From: VGDP01 sp964530335
GTDB lineage: Bacteria > Pseudomonadota > Alphaproteobacteria > SP197
NCBI GenBank assembly: GCA_964530335.1
Contig: CAZGYG010000074.1
Location: forward strand, 1 to 15,202
Reading direction: 5' to 3'
DNA: 15,202 nucleotides
Positions 1 through 6,320 of this stretch are shown in pieces. How positions within the stretch are numbered: position 1 is the first letter of the stretch; each line of letters opens with the position of its first letter. A program made the position numbers and the translations under genes. Below the pieces are notes generated by a model. It made no database searches. It had not been told where the DNA came from and was given only the letters and a program-made list of their open reading frames with translations.

Positions 1-7
1 GGCCCGC

Positions 8-802
8 GTGTTGCGCAAGTACGACACGGAAATCTTCGGGCTGCTGACCGAGGCCTGGGGCGAGCACCTGCATATGGGCTTGTTCGAGACCGCGGACGAA
101 CCGTTCGACGCGGCGTCCGAACGGGCGACCGCGACGATGGCGCGCGACGCCGGGTTCCGCGCCGGCCAGCACGTCCTCGAGGTCGCCTGCGGCATCGGCG
201 GCACGGCGCGCTATCTGGCGCGCGAGCTCGGCGTCCGGGTCGAGGCCACCAACATCTCCGAGGCCCAGATCGAGCGGGCGCGCGCGCTCACCGCCGCGGC
301 CGGGCTCGGCCACCTGGTCAACGTCTCGCGCGCCGATTTCCACGACCTGCCGTTCCCGGACCGAAGCTTCGACGGCTGGTGGTGCCAGGAGGCCATGCTC
401 TACGCCGCCGACAAGTCGCGCGTGCTGGCCGAGGCGGTGCGCGTCGTCCGGCCCAAGGCGAGCCTCGTGCTGTCGGACCTGATCTTCCTGACGGGCGCGC
501 CAGCGGACTTCAAGGATGCCTTCATGAAGCGGCTCGGCGCGTACCACATCTGGACCGCCGAGGATTACGACCGCCTGATCGCGCGCGCCGGCCTCGAGGT
601 GCGCGTCCGGCACGACTGGTCGGCTCACGTCGCCCCGACCTTCGAGCGGGTGATCGCGCGCTTCGTCGCCAAGCGCGAGCGCAACGTCGCCGCCGTCGGC
701 GCCGCCGAGGTCGACGAGGTGATCGGCCGGCTCGGCATGCAGCGCGACGCGGCCGCCGCCGGGCGGCTGGGCTGGCTCTACTACTCCCTCGCGGCGCCAT
801 AG
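8..802 (+). CDS. SAM-dependent methyltransferase, sarcosine/dimethylglycine N-methyltransferase-like (5' end may lie outside window)
   Basis: Class I S-adenosylmethionine methyltransferase. The SAM-binding motif I is VLEVACGIGG (about residues 56-65), followed by the acidic strand region ending in NISEAQ. An ADFHDLPF segment (about 109-116) and the post-motif VVRPKASLVLSD (about 146-157) complete the fold. The N-terminal YDTEIFGLLTEAWGEHLHMG resembles the Y(D/N)S...iWGGEDIHIG opening of sarcosine/dimethylglycine methyltransferases of glycine betaine synthesis, and of related tocopherol-type enzymes. Substrate is therefore inferred only; a small amine or a lipid-like acceptor are both possible. 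The first visible start is GTG at position 8, but the frame is open to the window edge and family members usually have a longer N terminus, so the true start may be upstream. It ends with TAG and converges on the CbiX-like gene with only 19 bases between stops. No terminator hairpin is visible there. Confidence 0.8.
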   Translation: MLRKYDTEIFGLLTEAWGEHLHMGLFETADEPFDAASERATATMARDAGFRAGQHVLEVACGIGGTARYLARELGVRVEATNISEAQIERARALTAAAGLGHLVNVSRADFHDLPFPDRSFDGWWCQEAMLYAADKSRVLAEAVRVVRPKASLVLSDLIFLTGAPADFKDAFMKRLGAYHIWTAEDYDRLIARAGLEVRVRHDWSAHVAPTFERVIARFVAKRERNVAAVGAAEVDEVIGRLGMQRDAAAAGRLGWLYYSLAAP

Positions 803-821
803 CCGAGATCGTCGGTCTGCC

Positions 822-1568
822 CTACTCCACCCGTCGTCTCAGGGCACGCCGCGCGCGGGCGAGGACGAGTCGGGCGAACGCCGGGTCGTCGCCGAGCGAC
901 CCGGCGTAGATCGCGCGCGGAGCGAAGCGGGCGACGACCGCCGCGACGTCCTCGGTCACGTGCCGTCCATGGCCGAGGAACAAGGCGACCACGGCGGATG
1001 GCCCCGCGATGGCGGCGAGCGTATCGCGGAAACCTGGTTCGGCCTCGAGGAACGCGGGCAGGACCCGGGCGAACCGCCCCGTGGCGGCGAGGCGCCGCGC
1101 GTGGCCGACCGCCGTAGCCTGGGCTCGGGGGTCGTCCGCGGCGCCGTGGGCGACGAGCACGAGCGTGGTCCGCGCCGGTTCGCGACGGCGCTGGCGGCAG
1201 GCCGCCAAACCCATGGTCGCGGCGATACGCGCGATGTCGGCCGCGGCGCCGATGGGTCGGCACAGGCTGACGCCCTGCCGGAATCCCACCGCGCGCCGGA
1301 TCAGGTCGTAAGTGCCGCCCGCGTTCATCAACACGGGTACCACCACGACGCGTTGTCCGGCGAGCGCGTCCAGGCGCGCGGCCAAGGCCAAAGCCCGGGT
1401 CGCGTCCGCGACTTCGAGCCTCGCACCGTGCAGAGCATCGCCCGCGCTTCGCGCCACCCGATCGGCCGCGGCCTCGAAGCCGGCGCCCTTCGCCGGATGC
1501 CCGGTAAGGATGACGACGGGTCGCGCCGGGCGTGCCGTCGGGGTTCGATCTCGTACCATCGCCGTCAT
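822..1568 (-). CDS. Tandem-domain CbiX/sirohydrochlorin chelatase-like protein
   Basis: About 248 aa with two consecutive CbiX-like half domains. The C-terminal half has both signature histidine regions: LVLVAHGAADDP (His near 141) and ALFLGHGRHVTEDV (His near 203), as in class II chelatases that insert Co2+ or Fe2+ into sirohydrochlorin. The N-terminal half keeps the first region (VVILTGHPAKG, His near 24). In the second it has VVPVLMNAGGTYDL, where the expected His is Thr, so this half looks degenerate. Two half domains suggest the long, internally duplicated CbiX form. No other cobalamin or siroheme gene is nearby, so it is an orphan and its substrate is unproven. The frame is open up to an ATG at 1664. 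I prefer ATG 1568 or 1559, because the extra residues are translated from palindromic intergenic DNA. None of these starts has a clear Shine-Dalgarno sequence. Soluble; divergent from glpD. Confidence 0.75.
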   Translation of the reverse strand: MTAMVRDRTPTARPARPVVILTGHPAKGAGFEAAADRVARSAGDALHGARLEVADATRALALAARLDALAGQRVVVVPVLMNAGGTYDLIRRAVGFRQGVSLCRPIGAAADIARIAATMGLAACRQRRREPARTTLVLVAHGAADDPRAQATAVGHARRLAATGRFARVLPAFLEAEPGFRDTLAAIAGPSAVVALFLGHGRHVTEDVAAVVARFAPRAIYAGSLGDDPAFARLVLARARRALRRRVE

Positions 1569-1603
1569 CGTAAGCGATGGCAGCGCGCCTTCAAGCGAAG
1601 TGA

Positions 1604-1629
1604 CGTTGCGGGGGTTGCGCCCCGCAACG
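1604..1629. repeat. Perfect 10-bp inverted repeat in cbiX-like/glpD divergent region
   Basis: CGTTGCGGGG at 1604-1613 pairs with CCCCGCAACG at 1620-1629 around a 6-base loop. No T-run follows on either strand, so it is not a standard intrinsic terminator. It lies upstream of the preferred start of the CbiX-like gene and could be an operator or an mRNA leader hairpin. Confidence 0.6.
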
Positions 1630-1665
1630 CGGTTCGCCGCCCGGAAGGCGCGCCACATCAACAAA

Positions 1666-1709
1666 CTTGGGCGGTTTCAGCGACTCGATGGACGCTGAAA
1701 CAGCCCAAG
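1666..1709. repeat. 17-bp near-perfect inverted repeat upstream of glpD
   Basis: CTTGGGCGGTTTCAGCG (1666-1682) is the reverse complement of 1693-1709 except for one mismatch, with a 10-base loop at 1683-1692. No T-tract follows. It sits about 70 bases upstream of the preferred glpD start and in the divergent region, so it could be a transcription-factor site, a leader hairpin, or a small palindromic repeat element. Only one copy is seen in the window. Confidence 0.7.
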
Positions 1710-1776
1710 TGTTCGATACCGGGTTATGGTGGGCGCGCCGCGGATCATTCACGAGCCACGGCGATGGCGGGTGGCA

Positions 1777-3276
1777 ATGGCGGACGGTCCGTACGATCTG
1801 GCCGTGATCGGCGGCGGGGTGAACGGCTGCGGTATCGCGCGCGATGCCCAGGGCCGCGGGCTCCGCGTGTTCCTGGCCGAGATGGGGGATCTGGCCGGCG
1901 CCACGTCGTCCGCTTCGAGCAAGCTGATCCATGGCGGGCTGCGCTATCTCGAGCACCGCGAGTTCTGGTTGGTGCGCGAGGCCCTGGCCGAGCGCGAGGT
2001 GCTGCTGCGCGCGGCGCCGCACATCGTCCGGCCGCTGCGCTTCGTCCTGCCGCACCACAAGGGCCTCAGGCCGTGGCCGGTCATCCGCCTGGGCCTGTTC
2101 CTTTACGACCACCTGGGCGGCCGTCGCACCTTGCCGGGGACCCGGACGCTCGACCTGCGGCGGGACGTGGCGGGCCGGGCGCTGAGGCCGGAGTTCCGCC
2201 GCGCCTTCGAGTATTCGGACTGCTGGGTCGACGATGCCCGCCTCGTCGTGCTCAACGCGCGCGGCGCGGCGGACCGGGGCGCCACAATCGCCACCCGCAC
2301 CCGGTTCGAGTCCGCCGTGCGTGCTGGCGATGTCTGGCGCATCGCGTTGGAGGACCGGCGCGACGGCCGGCGGTACAAGATCGCCGCGCGAGCCCTGGTC
2401 AACGCCGCCGGGCCGTGGGTCGCCACGGTCGCCGGAACGATCGCCGACGCCGGCCCATCGGCGCCCATCCGGCTGGTCAAGGGCAGCCACATCATCGTCG
2501 ATCGTTTGTTCGATCACGACCGCGCCTACGTCTTCCAGAACGCCGACAAGCGCGTCTGCTTCGCCATTCCCTACGAGCGCGACTTCACCCTGATCGGCAC
2601 CACCGACGTGGATTACCGGGGCGATCCGGCCGGCGTGGCGATCGACGACGACGAGATCGCCTATCTGCTCGGCGCCGTCGGGGTCTATCTCGCCCGACCG
2701 GTGACGCGGGCCATGATCCGCGGCAGCTACGCGGGCGTTCGGCCGCTCTACGACGACGGCGCCAGCGCGGCCCAGGAGGCGACCCGCGACTACGTGCTGA
2801 AGCTCGACGCGCCGGCCGGCCAGCCGCCGCTGCTCTCGGTGTTCGGCGGCAAGATCACGACCTACCGGCGGCTCGCCGAGCACGCGCTTCGCCTTCTCGG
2901 GCCGAGCCTGCCGGCGATGGGGCCGGCATGGACGCGCGGCGCGGCACTGCCGGGCGGCGACCTGCCCGAAGCGGGCTTCGCGGCTTGGGCGGCGGACGTC
3001 ACCCGCCGTCATCCCGGTCTCCCCCCGGGGCTGGTCGGACGGCTATGCCGGGCGTACGGCAGCCACGCGCTGACCGTGCTCGGCGGCGCGGCGACCATGA
3101 CGGATCTCGGGCGTGTGCTCGGCGCGGACCTGACCGAGCGGGAAGTGGACTACCTGGTCGACCGGGAATGGGCCATGACCGCCGACGACATTCTGTGGCG
3201 GCGGACCAAGCTCGGCCTGCGTTTCGGCCCAGCCGAGCGCGCGGCGCTCGAAACCTATCTGGCCAAGCGTCGTTAG
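1777..3276 (+). CDS. glpD: Aerobic glycerol-3-phosphate dehydrogenase (FAD-dependent)
   Basis: This enzyme oxidises sn-glycerol 3-phosphate to dihydroxyacetone phosphate and passes electrons through FAD to membrane quinones. It is a peripheral inner-membrane protein. From ATG 1777 the product is 499 aa, matching the usual ~500 aa of GlpD. The N terminus has the FAD dinucleotide fold DLAVIGGGVNGCGIARDA (GxGxxG at residues 12-17). The GlpD-type signature ATSSASSKLIHGGLRYLE follows, then the conserved LVKGSHIIV and IPYERDFTLIGTTD segments, and a C-terminal all-helical domain (DYLVDREWAMTADDILWRRTKLGL). The frame also contains an ATG at 1726, but that adds 17 residues before the family's normal N terminus; a weak GGCGGG precedes 1777. 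No glpF, glpK or glpR is adjacent, so substrate supply must come from elsewhere. The TAG stop overlaps the TAA stop of the convergent RTX gene. Confidence 0.93.
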   Translation: MADGPYDLAVIGGGVNGCGIARDAQGRGLRVFLAEMGDLAGATSSASSKLIHGGLRYLEHREFWLVREALAEREVLLRAAPHIVRPLRFVLPHHKGLRPWPVIRLGLFLYDHLGGRRTLPGTRTLDLRRDVAGRALRPEFRRAFEYSDCWVDDARLVVLNARGAADRGATIATRTRFESAVRAGDVWRIALEDRRDGRRYKIAARALVNAAGPWVATVAGTIADAGPSAPIRLVKGSHIIVDRLFDHDRAYVFQNADKRVCFAIPYERDFTLIGTTDVDYRGDPAGVAIDDDEIAYLLGAVGVYLARPVTRAMIRGSYAGVRPLYDDGASAAQEATRDYVLKLDAPAGQPPLLSVFGGKITTYRRLAEHALRLLGPSLPAMGPAWTRGAALPGGDLPEAGFAAWAADVTRRHPGLPPGLVGRLCRAYGSHALTVLGGAATMTDLGRVLGADLTEREVDYLVDREWAMTADDILWRRTKLGLRFGPAERAALETYLAKRR

Positions 3277-4493
3277 GCTTCGATGACGATGTCGCCGGCC
3301 GCCACGGCGCCGCCCGTGGCCAGGGTGGCGATGACGAAATAGCCCGCGCCGTCGCCATCGTCGTCGTAGTAGAGCGTGCTGTCGGCGATCGAGAACACGA
3401 AGGTCGCGAGCCCCGCGTCGTGGTTGGCGTTGTCGCCGGCGTTGGTGCCGTTGTAGGCCACGTCGATGACCGAGAACGACGTGCCTTCGGTCAGGGCGCC
3501 GTCGGGCAGCACGCCGCCGGCGAAACTCGTGTTCAGCATGCTGAACGAATCGACGCCGGAAACGAAGTCGGTGATCGTGTCGCCCGCGACCGAGCCACGC
3601 GTCCCGTTGCTGGTCACGGTGCCGCCGTGGTCCGGGCCGTTGTAGCGGAACGTGTCCGCGCCAAGACCGCCCGGCAGCTCGTCTTGACCCACGCCGCCGA
3701 TCAGCACGTCGCTGCCGACTCCGCCGTCGAGCGAATCGCTGCGTCCGGCGCCGGAGAGCACGTCGTCACCCAGGCCGCCGAACAGGTCATCGGCGCCGCC
3801 GGAACCGAGGAGAATATCGCCACCGCCGGCGCCGACCATGGCGTTGTTCAGGCTGTTGCCGGTGCCAGCAAGGCCCGCGTTCGAGGTCACGATCAGATTT
3901 TCGACCTCGTCCGGCAACGTTATGTTCACCGAGGACATGACGGTATCGATACCCTTGCCCGCGGCCTCGCTGACCACGTCGATGAGGCTGTCGACGACGA
4001 ACACGTCGTTGCCGCCGCCGCCGGTCATCGTGTCGTCGCCGGCGCCGCCGTCGAGGGTGTCGTTGCCACCGCCGCCCTTGATCACATCGTTGGCGTCCAG
4101 GCCCAGCAGGATGTTGTCGCCGCCGTTGCCCGTGATGGTGTTGATGATGGCGTTGCCGATGCCGTTGAGGTCGTCGCCGCCGGAAAGGGTAAGCCGATCG
4201 ACGTTGCCGGGCAGGACGAAGCTAACCGATGCGACGACGACGTCGTTCCCCGCGCCGAACAGGTCCTCGACGATGTCGCTCGGGTGGTCGACGATGAATC
4301 GGTCGTTGCCCGGCCCGCCGAACATGCTGTCCACGCCGGCGCCGCCGTTGAGCACGTCGTTGCCGAAACTGCCGTTGAGGGAATCCGCGCCGCCGCCGCC
4401 GATGAGCACGTCGTTGCCATCGCCGCCGGCGATGACGTCGTTGCCGGCGCCGCCGTTGATCGTGTCGTCGCCGAGCCCGCCCGACAGGCCCAC
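3273..4493 (-). CDS. RTX hemolysin-type calcium-binding protein, distal fragment downstream of an amber codon
   Basis: This is the C-terminal part of an RTX protein. It contains many GGxGxDxLx nonapeptides (for example GGAGNDVIAGGDGNDVLIGG), which form calcium-bound parallel beta rolls. These alternate with two spacer modules of the form FIVD...DIVED...GNDVV..SVSFVLPGNVDRLTL and FVVD...VENLIVT. The end is typical of type I-secreted RTX proteins: a DTITDFVSGVDSF motif, then ADSTLYYDDDGDGAGYFVIATL and a hydrophobic C terminus, DIVIEA. The GTG at 4493 is only the first start codon after the amber; it has no ribosome-binding site. The reading frame continues unbroken and RTX-like upstream to 4592, directly abutting the amber codon, so 406-439 aa are encoded downstream of it. 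It is probably not translated independently. The fragment retains the presumed C-terminal secretion signal. Confidence 0.8.
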   Translation of the reverse strand: MGLSGGLGDDTINGGAGNDVIAGGDGNDVLIGGGGADSLNGSFGNDVLNGGAGVDSMFGGPGNDRFIVDHPSDIVEDLFGAGNDVVVASVSFVLPGNVDRLTLSGGDDLNGIGNAIINTITGNGGDNILLGLDANDVIKGGGGNDTLDGGAGDDTMTGGGGNDVFVVDSLIDVVSEAAGKGIDTVMSSVNITLPDEVENLIVTSNAGLAGTGNSLNNAMVGAGGGDILLGSGGADDLFGGLGDDVLSGAGRSDSLDGGVGSDVLIGGVGQDELPGGLGADTFRYNGPDHGGTVTSNGTRGSVAGDTITDFVSGVDSFSMLNTSFAGGVLPDGALTEGTSFSVIDVAYNGTNAGDNANHDAGLATFVFSIADSTLYYDDDGDGAGYFVIATLATGGAVAAGDIVIEA

Positions 4494-4592
4494 GAAGCCA
4501 AGCAGGTTTTCGCCGGCGACGAGGGCCGCGTTGGCGGAGTTGAAGTTGTCGTTGCCGGCCCCGCCCAGGATCAGATCGTTGCCGTCGCCGCC

Positions 4593-4595
4593 CTA
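4593..4595 (-). other. In-frame amber (TAG) codon splitting the RTX gene
   Basis: Reading on the minus strand, the frame runs ...GNGGRDAL-TAG-GGDGNDLILGG... with no shift. The stop sits exactly at the ninth, variable position of a GGxGxDxLx repeat, and the next repeat starts in phase. Full-length read-through would give about 592 aa from GTG 5051 to TAA 3273. The simplest reading is one point mutation (or base error) from a codon such as TGG, TAC, CAG, GAG, AAG, TCG or TTG. The following base is G, not the CAR-YYA context of known leaky amber sites. About half of the recognisable genes here end in TAG, so genome-wide amber reassignment is unlikely. Confidence 0.9.
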
Positions 4596-5051
4596 GAGCG
4601 CGTCGCGCCCGCCGTTGCCGATCAAGGTCACCGGATCGGTCCGGCCATTAGCCGAAAGGCAGTTCTTGAAGTCATCGCCCTCGATGACCTTGATGTCCAC
4701 CAGGGCGATGATGCGGTCGCCGCCCGTGGTCAGGCCCTCGTCCACGCCCGGCGCGGACACGAAAACGACGATCGAATCGGCATCGCCGTCGGCCGCGCGG
4801 TCGCCGGCATTGTCGACGACAAAGGTGTCGCGCCCGGTGCCCCCGACCATACTGTCGCCGCCGCCGCCGCCGTTGAGCGTGTCGTTGCCGCCGCCGCCGA
4901 CCAGGCGGTCGGCTCCGGCCCCGCCGATCAGGGTATCGCTGCCGCCCAGGCCGAACAGGGTGTCGGTGCCGTCGAGGCCCTTGATGGTGTCGACCCCGCT
5001 CGTGCCGACGAGCGAGGGGTTGTTGCCGTTGGTACCGGTGATGATCGCCAC
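4593..5051 (-). CDS. RTX hemolysin-type calcium-binding protein, N-terminal fragment ending at the amber codon
   Basis: This fragment (152 aa) begins VAIITGTNGNNPSLVGTSG, a leaderless opening usual for type I-secreted RTX proteins, and runs straight into GGxGxDxLx repeats (DTLFGLGGSDTLIGGAGADRLVGGGGNDTLNGG). A spacer module with FVVDNAGD follows, then a stretch containing a Cys (EGDDFKNCLSANGRTD), and it ends GNGGRDAL before TAG. The start chosen is GTG 5051: CGAGGGTGCTAAGGTG gives a Shine-Dalgarno GAGGG with 7-base spacing. The same frame stays open further upstream across the aminotransferase gene, but that part is only antisense shadow. With its C-terminal partner removed the fragment lacks a secretion signal. 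No HlyB/HlyD/TolC genes are in the window. It is divergent from the aminotransferase, with 105 bases between the two starts. Confidence 0.75.
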   Translation of the reverse strand: MAIITGTNGNNPSLVGTSGVDTIKGLDGTDTLFGLGGSDTLIGGAGADRLVGGGGNDTLNGGGGGDSMVGGTGRDTFVVDNAGDRAADGDADSIVVFVSAPGVDEGLTTGGDRIIALVDIKVIEGDDFKNCLSANGRTDPVTLIGNGGRDAL

Positions 5052-5156
5052 CTTAGCACCCTCGAAATTCGGGCCAGACGCCTCGTCGGTGCCAGCATAC
5101 CCCACGGATTGCGCATCGTGGTGTGATGGCCGACAGTTCCGCGCGGAACCCGGAAC

Positions 5157-6308
5157 ATGCCTCCCCGTCCCCTGCCCTTCATCGACCTGGCCGCCCAGAC
5201 CGCCCGGCTCAGGCCCCTCCTGGACGCGCGCATCGCCGCCGTGCTGGCCCACGGCCAGTTCATCCTGGGCCCCGAGGTCGCCGAACTGGAAACGGCGCTC
5301 GCCCGATTCGCCGGCACTAGCCACGCGGTCGGCGTCTCGAGCGGCACCGACGCCCTGCTCGTCGCCCTGATGGCCGAAGGCGTCGGGCCCGGCGACGCGG
5401 TCTTCGTGCCCGGCTTCACTTTCCCGGCGACCGCCGAGGCGGTGCTGCTGGCGGGCGCCGCGCCCGTGTTCGTGGACGTGACCGAGGCCTTCCTGATCGA
5501 CCCCGCCGACCTCGAGGCCCGTGTCGCGGCGGTCCGGCGCACCGGACGGCTCCGGCCGCGCGCGGTCCTGACGGTCGACCTGTTCGGGCTGCCGGCGGAT
5601 TATCGGGCGCTCGGCCGGATCGCCGAACGCGAGGGCCTGGCCGTGATCGCCGACGCGGCGCAGAGCTTCGGTGCCTCGCGCGACGGGCACCGGGTCGGCG
5701 CGCTCGCCCCGGTGACGGCGGTTTCGTTCTTCCCTTCGAAGCCGCTCGGCGCGTTCGGCGACGGCGGCGCCCTGCTCACGGCTGACGCGGCACGCGCCGA
5801 CGCCTTCCGCTCGATCCGCGCCCACGGCCGCGGCGCCGACAAGTACGACATCGTCCGGCCCGGGCTCAACGCCCGGCTCGACACGTTGCAGGCGGCGATC
5901 CTGCTCGCCAAGCTCACCCTTTTCGAGGGCGAGCTCGCGGCTCGCGAGCGCGTCGCCGCCCGCTACGACGCGCGGCTTGGCGGCATCGTCGAGCTGCCGC
6001 CGCGCGTCGCCGGCGCCGCGAGCGCCTGGTCCCAATACACCATCAAGTTGAAGGGCCCGGGGGGCGACCGGCCGGCCAGACGCGAGCACATCCGCGCAAG
6101 CCTAGCCGATAGTGGCATCCCGACCATGGTCTACTACCCGCGGCCGTTGCACCTGCAACCGGCCTATCGGGCCTTCGGCGGCGGCGAGGGATCGCTGCCC
6201 GTAAGCGAGGCCCTGGCCGGGTGCGTGCTGAGTCTGCCGATGCATCCCTACCTCGACGACGCGACCGCGGATCGCATCGCCGACGCGGTCGCGACCGTGC
6301 TCGGCTGA
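5157..6308 (+). CDS. DegT/DnrJ/EryC1/StrS-family PLP aminotransferase, WbpE/WlbC-like
   Basis: A 383-aa PLP-dependent sugar aminotransferase, full family length. It opens LPFIDLAAQTARLRPLLDAR then VLAHGQFILGPEVAELE, very close to the opening of WbpE, the UDP-2-acetamido-3-keto-glucuronate 3-aminotransferase. SSGTDAL (about 61-67) binds the cofactor phosphate. DAAQSFGA has the PLP-pyridine Asp near 166. SFFPSKPLGAFGDGG carries the Schiff-base Lys near 195. RLDTLQAAIL and the C-terminal LSLPMHPYLD are also family features. It likely makes an amino sugar for LPS, capsule or glycoprotein in the cytoplasm. The usual partners (dehydrogenase, N-acetyltransferase, epimerase) are not present, so the exact sugar is inferred from similarity only. 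Start is ATG 5157 with a weak upstream CGGA. It is followed after 12 bases by the membrane protein, so the two are probably co-transcribed. Confidence 0.88.
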   Translation: MPPRPLPFIDLAAQTARLRPLLDARIAAVLAHGQFILGPEVAELETALARFAGTSHAVGVSSGTDALLVALMAEGVGPGDAVFVPGFTFPATAEAVLLAGAAPVFVDVTEAFLIDPADLEARVAAVRRTGRLRPRAVLTVDLFGLPADYRALGRIAEREGLAVIADAAQSFGASRDGHRVGALAPVTAVSFFPSKPLGAFGDGGALLTADAARADAFRSIRAHGRGADKYDIVRPGLNARLDTLQAAILLAKLTLFEGELAARERVAARYDARLGGIVELPPRVAGAASAWSQYTIKLKGPGGDRPARREHIRASLADSGIPTMVYYPRPLHLQPAYRAFGGGEGSLPVSEALAGCVLSLPMHPYLDDATADRIADAVATVLG

Positions 6309-6320
6309 CAGCGGATTCGC

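Noticed and set aside
1604..1709. Intrinsic terminators in the cbiX-like/glpD region.
   Set aside because: The hairpins lie upstream of both divergent genes and have no T-run on either strand.
3273..4493. CRISPR-like periodic repeat in the RTX region.
   Set aside because: The periodicity is the 27-base coding unit of RTX nonapeptides with variable sequence, not identical repeats with unique spacers.
960..5126. A 1388-codon open frame on the plus strand.
   Set aside because: It crosses the antisense of the CbiX-like gene, an alternative frame of glpD and the antisense of the RTX gene. Its sequence is Arg/Ala/Val/Asp-rich low complexity, and it exists because GC-rich DNA and RTX repeats lack stops in this frame.
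5052..6089. Minus-strand open frame continuous with the RTX N-terminal fragment, overlapping the aminotransferase.
   Set aside because: Upstream of GTG 5051 it is antisense to a clear aminotransferase and has no RTX character; a good ribosome-binding site sits at 5059-5063 for the 5051 start.
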